64,000 bases of DNA from Rhizobium laguerreae (GTDB lineage: Bacteria > Pseudomonadota > Alphaproteobacteria > Rhizobiales > Rhizobiaceae): contig NZ_MRDM01000011.1 in assembly GCF_002008165.1 (NCBI RefSeq), positions 372,001 through 436,000 of the forward strand. Reading direction: 5' to 3'. The notes below the pieces were generated by a model, which worked only from the letters and a program-made list of their open reading frames with translations, searched no databases and was not told the DNA's origin. The position numbers were made by a program, and so were the translations under genes. This document shows positions 46,605-57,624 of the stretch, one piece after another. Positions within the stretch are counted from its first letter, which is position 1. Each line of letters opens with the position of its first letter.

Positions 46605-47993
46605 ATGTTGAATCGCATTGACTGGACAGGAACGCAACCGCCGAAGGCCACGGAGAAGGGCATCTGGGGGTGGATGTTCTTCGATTGGGCAGCACAGCCC
46701 TTCTTCACCGTGGTCACGACCTTTATCTTCGGACCCTATTTCGTTTCCCGCCTGACCGATGATCCGGTTTCCGCGCAGACGACGTGGAGCAACATGGCGA
46801 CGATCTCCTCGGTGATCATCGCCCTGCTCTCACCCGTGCTCGGCTCGATCGCCGACCAGTCCGGCGCGCGCAAACCCTGGATCGGCTTCTTCGCGATCAT
46901 CAAGATCGCCAGCCTGTTCTGCCTGTGGTTCGCCGCACCCGGTTCGCCTGTTCTCTATCCTGTCGTGTTCATGATCCTCGCCTCGATCTCGGCCGAGTTT
47001 TCGATCGTCTTCAACGATTCGATGATGCCGCGCCTGGTCGGCAAGCACGAGGTCGGCAAGCTCTCCAACACCGCCTGGGGGCTCGGTTATCTCGGCGGCA
47101 TCATCGTGCTCATTGCCGTCGTGACGCTTTTGGCGGCGAGCCCCGAGACCGGCAAGACCATCCTCGGCCTTGATCCGCTGTTCGGCCTCGATCCTGCGAC
47201 CGGCCAGGATGCACGCATCACCGGGCCGATCTCGGCCGTCTGGTATCTGATCTTCATCCTACCGATGTTCTTCTTCACGCCCGATGTCGGCAAGGGTCTT
47301 CCCTTCGGCACCGCGGTGCGCTCCGGCTTGCGGGAACTCAAAAACACGCTTGGCGAGCTTAGAGAGCGCCGCGGCATCCTGAAATTCCTCATCGCCCGCA
47401 TGATCTATCAGGACGGCGTCAACGGCCTGCTGATCCTTGGCGGCATCTTCGCGGCCGGGATGTTCGGTTGGGCGACGATCGAGATCGGCATCTACGGCAT
47501 CATCCTGAATGTCGTTGCGATTTTCGGCTGCCTGATCGCCGGCCGCATCGACAAGGGCGTTGGTTCGAAGGTGACGGTCGTCATCAGCCTCACGATGCTG
47601 CTTCTCGCCACGATCGGCATCATCTCGACAGGACCGGGTTACACCCTGTTCGGAATGATGCCGCTGCCGGCGGCGGATTCCGGCGGCCTCTTCGGTACGG
47701 CTGCAGAAAAGGCCTATATCCTCTACGGCCTGCTGATCGGGCTCGCCTTCGGGCCGGTGCAGGCCTCGTCACGCTCCTATCTCGCCCGCAGCGTCAACAT
47801 CGATGAAGCCGGCCGCTACTTCGGCATCTACGCGCTGTCGGGGCGCGCCACCAGCTTCATGGCGACGCTGCTCTTCTCGCTGGTGACCTATATGAGCGGA
47901 TCACCGCGGCTCGGAATGGCAACGCTGATCCTGTTCCTCGCCGGCGGATTGATACTCTTGATCCGCACACCCTATCCGGCCGATCGCGCATAG
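46605..47993 (+). CDS. MFS transporter, UMF1/Atg22-like
   Basis: A 462-residue membrane protein with about 12 transmembrane segments. '[26 protein letters not shown]' at the N-terminus, '[21 protein letters not shown]' (MFS motif A equivalent) and '[10 protein letters not shown]' followed by '[17 protein letters not shown]' match the UMF1 family, related to the vacuolar amino-acid effluxer Atg22. The substrate is unknown. ATG 46605 has AAGGAG just before it. It lies 26 bp past the glutamate dehydrogenase gene and is probably co-transcribed, so it may export or import amino acids. Confidence 0.88.
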   Translation: MLNRIDWTGTQPPKATEKGIWGWMFFDWAAQPFFTVVTTFIFGPYFVSRLTDDPVSAQTTWSNMATISSVIIALLSPVLGSIADQSGARKPWIGFFAIIKIASLFCLWFAAPGSPVLYPVVFMILASISAEFSIVFNDSMMPRLVGKHEVGKLSNTAWGLGYLGGIIVLIAVVTLLAASPETGKTILGLDPLFGLDPATGQDARITGPISAVWYLIFILPMFFFTPDVGKGLPFGTAVRSGLRELKNTLGELRERRGILKFLIARMIYQDGVNGLLILGGIFAAGMFGWATIEIGIYGIILNVVAIFGCLIAGRIDKGVGSKVTVVISLTMLLLATIGIISTGPGYTLFGMMPLPAADSGGLFGTAAEKAYILYGLLIGLAFGPVQASSRSYLARSVNIDEAGRYFGIYALSGRATSFMATLLFSLVTYMSGSPRLGMATLILFLAGGLILLIRTPYPADRA

Positions 47994-48039
47994 GGACGAA
48001 CCTGCTCGAGGAAGAGCGCCGGCCACCGCCGGCACCCGA

Positions 48040-49656
48040 TCAGTGCCGGAAATGGCGCATGCTGGTAAAGACCATTGCGACGCCGTGTTCGTTGGCGGCA
48101 TCGATGACTTCCTGGTCGCGCATCGAGCCGCCCGGCTGGATAACCGCCGTCGCTCCTGCGGCGATCATCGACAGAAGACCGTCGGCAAAAGGCAGGAAGG
48201 CCTCGGAGGCAACCGCCGAGCCATGCGTCATCGGAACCGCGAGGCCGAGCGCCTTGGCGGCTTCTTCGGCCTTAAGCGCCGCGATGCGGGCGGAATCGAC
48301 ACGGCTCATCTGGCCGGCGCCGATACCGGCGGTCTGGCCGTCCTTGGCATAGACCACGGCATTCGACTTCACGTGTTTGCCGACCTTGAAGGCGAACTTC
48401 ATGTCTTCAAGTTCCTGCGCCGTCGGCGCGCGCCGGGTGACGACCTTGAGTTCCAGATCCTCGACCATGCCGTTGTCGCGGCTCTGGACGAGCAGGCCGC
48501 CGGAAACGGTCTTTGCCGTCAGGCCCGCAGCACGCGGATCGGGCAGGCCACCGGCAGACAACAGCCGCAGGTTCGGTTTGCGGGCGACGATAGCCTTCGC
48601 CTCCTCCGTGACATCCGGCGCGATAATCACTTCAGTGAAGAGCTTGACGATCTCTTCGGCCGTTTCGGCATCGAGCGTCTGGTTGAGCGCGATGATGCCG
48701 CCGAAGGCGGAAACGGAATCGCAGGCAAGCGCCCGCCGATAGGCCTCGACCAGGCTCGATCCGGTGGCGACGCCGCAGGGATTGGCGTGCTTGATGATCG
48801 CGCAGGCCGGCGCCTTCTCCGGCAGGAACTCAGCGACGAGCTCGTAGGCGGCATCCGTATCGTTGATATTGTTGTAGGAGAGCTGCTTGCCCTGGAGAAG
48901 AGCGGCCGTCGAAACACCCGGGCGCTTCTCGCCGGTCAGGTAGAAGGCGGCCTGCTGATGCGGATTTTCGCCGTAGCGCATCTCTTCCTTCAGTGCACCG
49001 CCGATGACCCGGTGGCGTGGCGTGTCGATCGTCAGCGCCTCGGCGAACCAGTTGGAGATCATTGCATCATAGGCGGCGGTGCGGGCATAAGCCTTGGCCG
49101 CCATGCGCTGGCGGAAGGCATAGGCGGTCTTGCCGTCATCTGCGGAAAGCTGCTCCAGCAGCTCGGCATAATCGGCCGGATCGGTCAGGGTCGTCACATA
49201 GGCATGGTTCTTGGCCGATGCGCGGATCATCGCCGGACCGCCGATATCGATATTCTCGACGGTCGTCGGATAGTCGCCGCCGGCCGCGCGTACGTCTTCG
49301 AAGGGGTAGAGGTTGATGACGGCGAGATCGATGCCCTCGATGCCGTGCTTTTTCATCGCCTCCTGGTGTTCGCCATCGTCACGGATCGCCAGCAGGCCGC
49401 CATGCACCGTTGGATGCAGCGTCTTCACACGCCCATCCATGATCTCCGGAAAACCGGTGATTTCGGAGACATCGGTGACGGCAAGACCGGCAGCGGTGAT
49501 CGCTTTAAACGTGCCGCCGGTCGAAAGCAGGCGCACACCTCTGGCAGACAAGGCGTGGGCGAGGTCGACGATCCCGGTCTTGTCGAAGACGGAGATGAGC
49601 GCGGTCTTGATTTCGACCTTGTCGGGGGCGGGGATCTTCTTGGAAATGACGGCCAT
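48040..49656 (-). CDS. purH: Bifunctional AICAR transformylase / IMP cyclohydrolase
   Basis: A 538-residue enzyme catalysing the last two steps of IMP synthesis. The MGS-like cyclohydrolase domain begins '[20 protein letters not shown]' and has '[39 protein letters not shown]'. The AICAR transformylase domain includes '[15 protein letters not shown]', '[15 protein letters not shown]' and '[13 protein letters not shown]' (catalytic K-H-N). ATG 49656 ('[17 protein letters not shown]') is preferred over ATG 49695. It converges with the MFS gene. Confidence 0.98.
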   Translation of the reverse strand: MAVISKKIPAPDKVEIKTALISVFDKTGIVDLAHALSARGVRLLSTGGTFKAITAAGLAVTDVSEITGFPEIMDGRVKTLHPTVHGGLLAIRDDGEHQEAMKKHGIEGIDLAVINLYPFEDVRAAGGDYPTTVENIDIGGPAMIRASAKNHAYVTTLTDPADYAELLEQLSADDGKTAYAFRQRMAAKAYARTAAYDAMISNWFAEALTIDTPRHRVIGGALKEEMRYGENPHQQAAFYLTGEKRPGVSTAALLQGKQLSYNNINDTDAAYELVAEFLPEKAPACAIIKHANPCGVATGSSLVEAYRRALACDSVSAFGGIIALNQTLDAETAEEIVKLFTEVIIAPDVTEEAKAIVARKPNLRLLSAGGLPDPRAAGLTAKTVSGGLLVQSRDNGMVEDLELKVVTRRAPTAQELEDMKFAFKVGKHVKSNAVVYAKDGQTAGIGAGQMSRVDSARIAALKAEEAAKALGLAVPMTHGSAVASEAFLPFADGLLSMIAAGATAVIQPGGSMRDQEVIDAANEHGVAMVFTSMRHFRH

Positions 49657-49862
49657 GAAACCTTCTCCGTTCGGGCTTCGGGAGGACATCCGCAAGGGAT
49701 GTTCGCATGCTGGCGCCGCGTTAGCACAGCTTTGCCGCCGCGCAAACAGGCGTCAGCGCATGACGCCAAAAAGCACGAGCCATTTTTGGACGGCATCGTA
49801 CTTTACTTCTTTGATGTGGATGCGATCCCGATTTTGGCCGCTCGGCTCAAAATCATCCGCTT

Positions 49863-51536
49863 CTAACCTTTGCGGGACAAAAACCAGCGGATTTCGGTCT
49901 TCTCGGCAAGATCGAAATCGATCTCGATCTGGTCCGAGCCGCAGATGCCGGAGCTGTCGGCAAAGAAGATATCCTCGGCGATCAGCACTTCATTGCCGGG
50001 TGCGGAAAACAGCCAGCTTTCGCCGTCCGGCGCCGTCAGCAGCACGGACTCCCCGTCACTCTGATGCAGGACGATCGACGGATGGATATGAAAACGGGCG
50101 ACGGCCTTCAGGGGCTCGTCACTCTCATATCCTTCGCGGACGACGAGCCGGTCGCGGCCGGTCACGATCGAACCTGCGGCATTGAGTGTCAGCTCACGCT
50201 CGTGCAGCACCCCGAACACCCTGAGATAACCGTCATGGCTGAGCTTTATGCCGTCGCGTCCGTCTTCGGTTTCGGCACGCTCGACGGTGATTGTCCTCAC
50301 CGGTTCGGTGATTGCGTGGTTCAGGAAGGGCGAAGGCGAAAAGCGGCTGGACGAGGTGTCGTTGAGGATAACGGTCGAATGCGCCGCCGTCGTGCGCGCC
50401 ATCTGGACATAACGATGCCCGGCAAATTTCGGCGAACCCGAATTGACGATGAAGCGATGACGTCCGGACGACATCTCGAAGGAGAGGCTGCCGGCATGCG
50501 CGGTCCGAAGCGCGCCTCCCGAAGGCGGCGTGCCGGTATCGGCAATGATCACCGTCTTGCCTCCGGAAAGCCGCTGATAACGCGAATGCGGCAAAGCCTT
50601 GAACGGCTGACCGGCGGTCTCGTCATATCTGAGCACCGACATCAGCTCGTTTGCGAGCGTGGAGGTCGCCCCGTTGAAGAGCGCCAGGTCTCCGTCCTGA
50701 TGGCGAAAAAACCGCAGTGCCGGATAGATGCGATCTATGCCGGAGATCAGTTTCTGCGGCAGGTCATGGCCGAGATTGACATAGGTCTGCCGGAGCGGCA
50801 GCAGATCGAGCAGCAATTCCAGCCCGACGCGCGGATTGCGCGACACATGGCCGCCATCCGGCAGAATCTGGCTATCGAATTCGCGGTCGAGCGCCTGCGC
50901 CGCCCTTCTGAGCGTAGAGGCGCGCGCCGGCATGGCGACGGAGGCCATGGCCAGCGCGATACGCAGCCGAAACAGCTCCAGGCCGCCGAGGGTGAACGGC
51001 GCCATCCGGTGCAGGAACCTCACCTGGAACGCCAGCGACTTCATGAAGCGGCGATAAAAGCCGCGATCGGCATTCTGCAGTACCACCGGCGAATGCGACA
51101 GCCAGGCAATAACGCGCTGAGCGGTGACGTCGGTTTCCCAGGCAATCCCCTCCATGCGACCGGCATGGATGGAAAGCCAGCTGTCGACGATCGCGCGGGC
51201 GACAGCCGAACTACGCTCCGTCTTGTTCGCCCGCATATGCCGCAGCCAGCCGAAGCTGTGAAGACGGATCGCGAAGGGGCGTGAGGGCAGGGTGAAGGTG
51301 AAGGGCGACTTCTCGTTGGTTTCCAGCATGCGCCCGGCGAGGAGAAACCGTCCGTTGAGGATCTCGTCGGCCACATGCGGATCGATGCTGCGCAGATCGG
51401 TCGGTGCTACGATCAGACGCTCCGGCACCTTGATTGAATGGCGAAAGAGCTTCAGGCGCAACAACGCGACGCGGCGCAAGGCGCGCCGCCAAGCCTCCCG
51501 AACATACATGCTCGCAAAACGCCGACCGGACTGCAT
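49863..51536 (-). CDS. Heparinase II/III family protein
   Basis: A 557-residue protein. An alpha-helical N-terminal domain (about 60-290, including 'AWETDVTAQRVIAWLSHSPVVL' and 'DGGHVSRNPRVGLELLLDLL') is followed by a beta-sandwich domain (about 320-555, 'SLSFEMSSGRHRFIVNSGSPKF', 'RTTAAHSTVILNDTSSSRF'). This is the heparinase II/III layout, a polysaccharide lyase-like fold. The natural substrate in rhizobia is not known. The start at 51536 is uncertain; ATG 51509 is an alternative. It lies between rsmB and purH, a common arrangement in Rhizobiales. Confidence 0.88.
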   Translation of the reverse strand: MQSGRRFASMYVREAWRRALRRVALLRLKLFRHSIKVPERLIVAPTDLRSIDPHVADEILNGRFLLAGRMLETNEKSPFTFTLPSRPFAIRLHSFGWLRHMRANKTERSSAVARAIVDSWLSIHAGRMEGIAWETDVTAQRVIAWLSHSPVVLQNADRGFYRRFMKSLAFQVRFLHRMAPFTLGGLELFRLRIALAMASVAMPARASTLRRAAQALDREFDSQILPDGGHVSRNPRVGLELLLDLLPLRQTYVNLGHDLPQKLISGIDRIYPALRFFRHQDGDLALFNGATSTLANELMSVLRYDETAGQPFKALPHSRYQRLSGGKTVIIADTGTPPSGGALRTAHAGSLSFEMSSGRHRFIVNSGSPKFAGHRYVQMARTTAAHSTVILNDTSSSRFSPSPFLNHAITEPVRTITVERAETEDGRDGIKLSHDGYLRVFGVLHERELTLNAAGSIVTGRDRLVVREGYESDEPLKAVARFHIHPSIVLHQSDGESVLLTAPDGESWLFSAPGNEVLIAEDIFFADSSGICGSDQIEIDFDLAEKTEIRWFLSRKG

Positions 51537-51750
51537 ATTCTATTGTCTATTGACCCTCGTGGTTAAGAATAGGTGAAAAGTGGCCGATTTCATCGTCCGC
51601 AATGAATTAATTCGTGACAAAGTTCGAATATACGCACATTGACGCGTTTCACCTGAAATCATGCGAGCGGTTTGGAGAACGGCATGCGTGACACGAGGCT
51701 ATGAAGCACCTCGTACAGCCCAGGCTCGCCGCGAGCGCTCAAGCCTGCAA

Positions 51751-53139
51751 TCAAGCCATGCGCCGCAGCACAGCCGCATAGAAGCCGTCGAGACCGGAGC
51801 CGATGCCGTCAGGCATTTTCAGCATGGTGGGAAGCGTACGGAATTCACCGAGCGGCGTGATCGCCGCCTCAAGGCCAGGCCAGTCTCCGGCGCCGATCGG
51901 AACGCGCTCGATTGCATCCGTATCGGACAGAACACGGGCGACGACGTCCTCACCCTCGACAGGATCGAGCGAACAATTCGAAAAAACCAGCGTGCCGCCC
52001 GGCTTCAGTAATCTTAGCGCGTGTCGCAGCAGCCGTTCCTGCAGCGCCGCCAGCCTGGCGATATCCTCAGCTCCCTTGGTCCACAACACGTCGGGGTGTC
52101 GACGCGTCGTGCCGGTGGAAGAGCAAGGGGCATCGAGCAGGATCGCGTCAAAACGCTCCGCCGGCTCGAATGTCGTCAGATCTGCCGCAATCGTCTCCGC
52201 TTTGAGACCGAGCCGGTCGAGATTCGACCGCAGCCGTCTCAGCCGGTTTTCCGACTGGTCGAGGGCGGTGACTGCGCCGCCGGCAAGGATGAGCTGCGCC
52301 GTCTTGCCGCCGGGTGCGGCACAGAGATCGGCGGTACGTCTGCCCGAGAGATCGCCGAAAAGCTTCGCAGGGATGCTTGCCGCCGCATCCTGCACCCACC
52401 ACGCGCCCTCATCGAAGCCTTCGAGCGAGGGGATACCGCCGTCGAAGGCGGCGAGACGAATACCGCCTGTGGGCAGGACGACACCGTTCAGCCGCTTCGC
52501 CCAGCCTTGGGGGTCGGACTTGACGGTCAGATCGATTGCTGCCGGTTCGAGCTGGGATTCCGAAATTGCCAGCGCCGCGTCCCGGCCATAGGCCTTTTCC
52601 AGCCTGGCGATAAACCAGGCCGGCATCGGCGCGACCTTGCCGATCTCATCGAGAACCTGTTCCTTCTCGCGGCCGAGCCGGCGAAGAATGGCATTGACCA
52701 GCTTGGCAAAACGGCGATTGCGGGGATCCTGATTGGCCTGCTCGACGGCGAGATCGACGGCAGAATGATCCGGCACATCGAGATAGAGGATCTGCGCCGC
52801 TCCGATTGCGAGCACGTGATGCAGCGCCCTTGCGCCCTCCGGCAGCGGCGAATCCAGCAGCCCGGCAATCGCGGCATCGATGCGCGGCAGGTGGCGTAGC
52901 GTCGTGTTCAGGATGGCGCGGACGAGCGCCCGGTCGCTTTCGCCGAGCGCCCTATAGGCCGGATTGCCGTGTTCATGATCGAGAGCACCGTCGAGCGGCA
53001 GCTTGCGGTCGACGACGGCGCCGAGAATTTTTGCAGCCGCGGCCCGGGCCTGCAGGCCAGGCTTTGCCGGAGCGGATCGCTCGGTGGAGGGCTTATGCTT
53101 GCGGAATGGCTTCTTCGTGCCGTCTGAATTCAAGACCAC
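51751..53139 (-). CDS. rsmB: 16S rRNA (cytosine-C5) methyltransferase, RsmB-like
   Basis: A 462-residue enzyme. The NusB-like RNA-binding domain (about 30-165, '[46 protein letters not shown]') is followed by the SAM-dependent domain. The second part contains '[32 protein letters not shown]' (motif I) and '[21 protein letters not shown]' (motif IV with the Pro-Cys). Catalytic Cys pairs of the m5C family are present ('FSNCSLDP'). The start is GTG 53139, overlapping the htpX end by 10 bp. Confidence 0.95.
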   Translation of the reverse strand: MVLNSDGTKKPFRKHKPSTERSAPAKPGLQARAAAAKILGAVVDRKLPLDGALDHEHGNPAYRALGESDRALVRAILNTTLRHLPRIDAAIAGLLDSPLPEGARALHHVLAIGAAQILYLDVPDHSAVDLAVEQANQDPRNRRFAKLVNAILRRLGREKEQVLDEIGKVAPMPAWFIARLEKAYGRDAALAISESQLEPAAIDLTVKSDPQGWAKRLNGVVLPTGGIRLAAFDGGIPSLEGFDEGAWWVQDAAASIPAKLFGDLSGRRTADLCAAPGGKTAQLILAGGAVTALDQSENRLRRLRSNLDRLGLKAETIAADLTTFEPAERFDAILLDAPCSSTGTTRRHPDVLWTKGAEDIARLAALQERLLRHALRLLKPGGTLVFSNCSLDPVEGEDVVARVLSDTDAIERVPIGAGDWPGLEAAITPLGEFRTLPTMLKMPDGIGSGLDGFYAAVLRRMA

Positions 53140-54092
53140 GGACCTTTTGGCGGTTGCGAACCACCGCGACCAAGACCCGTATCCGGAACAGAGCGCGATT
53201 TGCGCGACGGATTAGCAGCACGAGCCGGCGACGTCGAGACATTCATGCCGCCTTGCGCCATGTCGTGCAGCGCGGCGATGCGGTTTTCCGTGTTCGGATG
53301 CGTCGAAAACAGATTGTCCATGCGCTCGCCGGAGAGCGGATTGATGATGAACATATGCGCTGTCGCCGGGTTGCGCTCGGCATCCTCGTTCGGCACATGG
53401 GCAGCACCGCGCGCGATCTTGCCGAGCGCCGAGGCAAGCCAGAGCGGATTGCCGCAGATCTCGGCGCCGCGGCGGTCGGCCGAATATTCGCGGGTGCGGC
53501 TGATCGCCATCTGCACCAGGATGGCGGCGAGCGGCGCCACGATCATCGCGACGATGACGCCGACGAAGCCGAGAGGATTGCTGTTGTTCTCACGGTTGCC
53601 GCCGAAGAAGAAGGCGAAGTTGCCGAGCATGGAGATCGCGCCGGCAAGCGTTGCCGTGATCGTCATCGTCAACGTGTCGCGGTACTGGATGTGGGCCAGT
53701 TCATGCGCCATCACGCCTGCGACCTCCTCGGCAGATAAGGCGCTGAGCAGGCCGGTCGAGGCGGCGACGGCGGCATTGTCGGGATTGCGGCCAGTGGCGA
53801 AGGCATTCGGCTGTGGGCTGTCGTAAAGATAAACCTTCGGCATCGGCAGGCCGGCATTGCGGGCGAGGTCGCGCACGATCGCAAAGAATTCCGGCGCGTT
53901 GCGCTCATCGACCTCCTGGGCGCGATAGGCCGAAAGCACCATGCGGTCGGAATTCCAATAGGAGAAGAAATTCATGCCGGCGGCAATGACGAATGCGATC
54001 ATCATGCCGGCCCGACCGCCGATCAGGAAGCCGACAAACATGAAAAGCGCCGTCATGAAGGCAAGCAACATGGCAGTGCGAACGAGGTTCAT
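53130..54092 (-). CDS. htpX: Zinc metalloprotease HtpX
   Basis: A 320-residue inner-membrane protease. N-terminal transmembrane pair (about 6-45), then '[27 protein letters not shown]' and '[16 protein letters not shown]', the HExxH-type HELAH zinc motif (HELAH with Glu). Further transmembrane segments lie near 170-210 and '[15 protein letters not shown]' supplies the third ligand (Glu). HtpX degrades misfolded membrane proteins. ATG 54092 ('[16 protein letters not shown]') is the usual start. It is first in htpX-rsmB-heparinase-purH on this strand. Confidence 0.97.
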   Translation of the reverse strand: MNLVRTAMLLAFMTALFMFVGFLIGGRAGMMIAFVIAAGMNFFSYWNSDRMVLSAYRAQEVDERNAPEFFAIVRDLARNAGLPMPKVYLYDSPQPNAFATGRNPDNAAVAASTGLLSALSAEEVAGVMAHELAHIQYRDTLTMTITATLAGAISMLGNFAFFFGGNRENNSNPLGFVGVIVAMIVAPLAAILVQMAISRTREYSADRRGAEICGNPLWLASALGKIARGAAHVPNEDAERNPATAHMFIINPLSGERMDNLFSTHPNTENRIAALHDMAQGGMNVSTSPARAANPSRKSRSVPDTGLGRGGSQPPKGPWS

Positions 54093-54202
54093 GGCGGATC
54101 TCCATCTCCAATTTCGGCACCACAAGCTTTCAATCCCGGCACCGGCGCATTATGATTTGGTTATTCATCAGCCATTTTCAATATTTCCGGCAGGAGACGG
54201 CC

Positions 54203-54427
54203 ATGCAGGACGCCGATAACGACAACAGCGAAACGCCGACGGCCGAGGGATCCGAGCCGCCGCGCAAGATGCTGTCCCCGGCTGCCAGACGCGCCCTTGC
54301 CGAAGCCGAGGAGCGGCGAAAAAACCAGAAGCCGCTGGAGCTGCCGCCGGAGATCGGCGGCCGCGGCGGAGCCGAGCCGGCGCGTTTCGGCGATTACGAA
54401 ATCAATGGCAGGGCGATCGATTTCTAA
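54203..54427 (+). CDS. DUF1674 / SDHAF4-type succinate dehydrogenase assembly factor
   Basis: A 74-residue protein. The C-terminal half 'PLELPPEIGGRGGAEPARFGDYEINGRAIDF' is the DUF1674 signature (PxEIGGxxGxEPxRxGDxExxGRxxDF), the same as eukaryotic SDHAF4, which protects flavinylated SdhA before SDH assembly. ATG 54203 has GGAGACGGCC before it. Divergent from htpX. The function in rhizobia is inferred from the eukaryotic homologue only. Confidence 0.9.
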   Translation: MQDADNDNSETPTAEGSEPPRKMLSPAARRALAEAEERRKNQKPLELPPEIGGRGGAEPARFGDYEINGRAIDF

Positions 54428-54604
54428 GCCAATATTGCTATTGGCTTCTCCGGCCGCAGCAGAATGGAGTTAAGAATCCGGCTAACGACATCTTAGGCGA
54501 CAGGTATTTCAGCCACATCTAGCAGGCGTGACCTCGCCGGGAATGGTCTCAGGGCTTCGCCCATAAACATGCTTGGATGCCGTAAACCACGCATCGAATA
54601 CGCG

Positions 54605-54651
54605 GAAACAAAAGAGCCGCCCCGGAAGCCCGAAAGGGACCGGAACGGCTC
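54605..54651 (-). terminator. Terminator of the acs gene
   Basis: On the minus strand GAGCCG (54646-54651) pairs with CGGCTC (54614-54619) with an inner CCGG/CCGG stem, followed by TTTTGTTTC. It lies 7 bp past the acs stop. Confidence 0.8.
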
Positions 54652-54657
54652 GATCTA

Positions 54658-56613
54658 TCAGGCGGTCGCCTTGTTCTGCCGGTTGGCGATCAGATCGTCG
54701 ACGACTGCCGGATCGGCGAGCGTCGAGGTATCGCCGAGCGCACCGAAATCGTCTTCGGCAATCTTGCGCAGGATGCGGCGCATGATCTTGCCGGAGCGGG
54801 TCTTCGGCAGGCCGGGCGCAAACTGGATCTTGTCGGGCGCGGCGATCGGGCCGATTTCGGCCCGCACATGTTTCACCAGTTCCTGGCGAAGCGTATCCGA
54901 TCCCTCATGACCGGACATCAGCGTCACATAGCAATAAATGCCCTGGCCCTTGATCGGATGCGGATAACCAACGACCGCGGCTTCCGAAACCAGATTATGC
55001 GAGACAAGGGCGGATTCCACCTCCGCCGTGCCGAGCCGGTGGCCGGAGACGTTCAGCACATCGTCGACGCGGCCGGTGATCCAGTAATAACCGTCCGCAT
55101 CGCGCCGGCAGCCATCGCCGGTGAAATACTTGCCCTTGTAGGTCGAAAAATAGGTCTGGATGAAGCGCTCGTGATCGCCATAGACCGTGCGCATCTGGCC
55201 CGGCCAGCTGTCGGTGATGCAGAGATTGCCGTCGGCAGGGCCTTCCAGCACCTTGCCCTCATTGTCGACCAACTCAGGCTTGACGCCGAAGAACGGGATC
55301 GTCGCAGAACCGGGCTTCAGATCGGTGGCGCCAGGCAGCGGCGTGATCATGTGGCCACCGGTCTCCGTCTGCCACCACGTATCGATGACAGGGCAACGCT
55401 TGTCGCCGACGACATTGTAGTACCATTCCCAAGCCTCGGGATTGATCGGCTCGCCGACCGTGCCGAGCAGGCGCAGCGAAGAGCGCGAGGAGCGCGTGAC
55501 GAAGTCGTCGCCGGCACCCATCAGCGAGCGGATCGCCGTCGGCGCCGTATAGAAGATGTTGACCTTGTGCTTGTCGATGACTTCCCAGAAACGGCCCTGG
55601 TCCGGGAAGTTCGGCACGCCCTCGAACATCAGCGTCGTCGCGCAGTTCGCAAGCGGCCCATAGACGATATAGGAGTGGCCGGTCACCCAGCCGACATCGG
55701 CCGTACACCAGTAGACGTCGCCGTGGTGATAATCGAAGACATATTCATGCGTCATCGCCGCATAGACGAGATAACCGCCCGTCGTGTGCAGCACGCCCTT
55801 CGGCTTGCCGGTCGAGCCGGACGTATAAAGAATGAAGAGCGGGTCTTCCGCCTTCATCTTCACCGGCGGGCATTCCGCCTTCACGGTAGCAATCTCCTGA
55901 TGATGCCAGAGGTCGCGGCCGGGCGCCCAGCCGGTCTTGCCGCCGGTGCGGCGAACGACCAGCACCTTGCTGACATGGACATGCTGGCGGGCGGCGATAT
56001 GGATCGCCGTATCGGTATTGTCCTTCAGCGGCACCGGCTTGCCGCCGCGCAGGCCTTCGTCGCAGGTGATGACGAAGGTGGATTCGCAGTCGACGATGCG
56101 CCCGGCCAGCGCCTCGGGCGAGAAACCGCCGAAGACGACCGAATGCACCGCGCCGATGCGGGCGCAGGCGAGCATCGCATAGGCCGCTTCGGGGATCATC
56201 GGCATATAGATGGTGACGCGATCGCCCTTCTTGACGCCGTGTTTCTTCAACACGTTCGCCATCCGGCAGACATGCTCGTAGAGCTCGTTATAGGTGACCT
56301 TCTTGTCGATATAGGGGTTGTCGCCCTCCCAGATGATCGCCACCTGGTCGCCATTCGTTTTCAGATGACGGTCGATGCAATTGTAGGAGACGTTTGTCTG
56401 ACCGTCCTCGAACCACTTGATCGAAACCTTGCCGGTAAAGGAAGTATTCTTGACCTTGGTATAGGGCTTGAACCAGTCGATGCGTTTGCCGTGTTTGCCC
56501 CAGAACTTTTCCGGGTTCTCGACGCTTTCCTCGTACCATTTCAGGTACTTTTCCTTGTCGATCAGGGCGCGCGCCTTCACCGGCTTCGTGACCGGATAGA
56601 TCTTCTCCGACAT
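54658..56613 (-). CDS. acs: Acetyl-coenzyme A synthetase
   Basis: A 651-residue AMP-forming ligase. '[26 protein letters not shown]' is the P-loop, '[18 protein letters not shown]' the adenylate motif, '[36 protein letters not shown]' the hinge and C-terminal domain, and '[18 protein letters not shown]' carries the conserved Lys that GNAT enzymes acetylate to switch off Acs. ATG 56613 ('MSEKIYPV') gives the normal length. It assimilates acetate into acetyl-CoA. It is divergent from trcR. Confidence 0.97.
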   Translation of the reverse strand: MSEKIYPVTKPVKARALIDKEKYLKWYEESVENPEKFWGKHGKRIDWFKPYTKVKNTSFTGKVSIKWFEDGQTNVSYNCIDRHLKTNGDQVAIIWEGDNPYIDKKVTYNELYEHVCRMANVLKKHGVKKGDRVTIYMPMIPEAAYAMLACARIGAVHSVVFGGFSPEALAGRIVDCESTFVITCDEGLRGGKPVPLKDNTDTAIHIAARQHVHVSKVLVVRRTGGKTGWAPGRDLWHHQEIATVKAECPPVKMKAEDPLFILYTSGSTGKPKGVLHTTGGYLVYAAMTHEYVFDYHHGDVYWCTADVGWVTGHSYIVYGPLANCATTLMFEGVPNFPDQGRFWEVIDKHKVNIFYTAPTAIRSLMGAGDDFVTRSSRSSLRLLGTVGEPINPEAWEWYYNVVGDKRCPVIDTWWQTETGGHMITPLPGATDLKPGSATIPFFGVKPELVDNEGKVLEGPADGNLCITDSWPGQMRTVYGDHERFIQTYFSTYKGKYFTGDGCRRDADGYYWITGRVDDVLNVSGHRLGTAEVESALVSHNLVSEAAVVGYPHPIKGQGIYCYVTLMSGHEGSDTLRQELVKHVRAEIGPIAAPDKIQFAPGLPKTRSGKIMRRILRKIAEDDFGALGDTSTLADPAVVDDLIANRQNKATA

Positions 56614-56841
56614 GCAACTCCTCCTCATGGGACATGCGACGGACCGCGTGAGCTATGGCCCGGACTTGAAATCACGGCAATTCATAGCAGTTCGCATCGC
56701 CACGGCAATTAGACGAAGGTCATTTCATTTCGGAAGAATTGCAATTCTGCGACAGTGCGGTTATATAGCGGCATATTTCCCGGACATTGTGGTGACAATC
56801 CACGGACCGCGACCGGCGCGGACGATAGAAGGACTATATCC

Positions 56842-57546
56842 ATGGCTCAAACACTGCTCATGCCGAAGGCGACAGCCATTTGGCTCGTCGACAATACGGC
56901 ACTGTCTTTCGATCAGATTGCGCAGTTCTGCAAACTGCATCCGCTCGAAGTCAAGGCGATCGCCGACGGCGAAGCGGCGCAGGGCATCAAGGGCCTCGAC
57001 CCGATCTCGACAGGACAGCTTTCCCGCGACGAGATTGCCCGCGCCGAGGCCAATCCGAACCACAAGCTGAAGCTTTCCGAACCGAAGGTGCGGGTGCCGG
57101 AATCCAAGCGCCGCGGTCCGCGTTATACCCCGGTTTCCAAGCGCCAGGACCGCCCGAACGCCATTCTCTGGCTCGTTCGCAACCATCCGGAGCTGAAGGA
57201 CGCGCAGATTTCCCGCCTCGTCGGCACGACGAAATCGACGATCGAGCAGATCCGCGAGCGCACCCACTGGAACTCCGCCAATCTGGCGCCGATGGATCCG
57301 GTCACGCTCGGTCTCTGCAGCCAGATTGATCTCGACATGGAAGTGGAAAAGGCCTCCAAGGGCCGTCCGCTGCCGACCGCCGCCGAGCTTGGCGCGACGC
57401 TGCAATCGGCCCAGGAGACCGAGCGCCTGAGTCCGAGCTACGAGCGCGAGGAGGAAAAGGAAAAAGAAATAGACGCCGATGCCGTCTTCCGCAAGCTGAG
57501 CTCGCTACGCTCGGCGCCGAAGGACGAGGACGACGATCAGTACTGA
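56842..57546 (+). CDS. trcR: TrcR / DUF1013 RNA-polymerase-associated regulator
   Basis: A 234-residue protein: 'MAQTLLMPKATAIWLVDNTALSFDQIAQFCKLHPLEVKAIADGE' and 'KRRGPRYTPVSKRQDRPNAILWLVRNHPELKDAQISRLVGTTKSTIEQIRERTHWN' are two helix-turn-helix-like regions of DUF1013. The C-terminus is acidic ('EREEEKEKEIDADAVF', 'APKDEDDDQY'). In Caulobacter the DUF1013 protein TrcR tracks with RNA polymerase and affects the cell cycle and antibiotic tolerance. ATG 56842 is chosen. It has its own strong terminator. Confidence 0.92.
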   Translation: MAQTLLMPKATAIWLVDNTALSFDQIAQFCKLHPLEVKAIADGEAAQGIKGLDPISTGQLSRDEIARAEANPNHKLKLSEPKVRVPESKRRGPRYTPVSKRQDRPNAILWLVRNHPELKDAQISRLVGTTKSTIEQIRERTHWNSANLAPMDPVTLGLCSQIDLDMEVEKASKGRPLPTAAELGATLQSAQETERLSPSYEREEEKEKEIDADAVFRKLSSLRSAPKDEDDDQY

Positions 57547-57566
57547 GATATCAGCGATCTTATGAA

Positions 57567-57604
57567 AAACCCCGCCGGTATGAGCTGACCGGCGGGGTTT
57601 TTTA
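57567..57604. terminator. Bidirectional terminator between trcR and the flagellin gene
   Basis: AAACCCCGCCGGT pairs with ACCGGCGGGGTTT (57567-57579 with 57588-57600), with A-run before and T-run after. It serves both convergent genes. Confidence 0.92.
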
Positions 57605-57624
57605 TTGCGGATGACCTGTTTCGA

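Noticed and set aside
48043..49866. A 607-codon plus-strand frame opposite purH
   Set aside because: It mirrors purH; no motif, no ribosome binding site.
54868..56712. A 614-codon plus-strand frame opposite acs
   Set aside because: acs has all adenylate-forming motifs; the opposite frame is Arg/His-rich with none.
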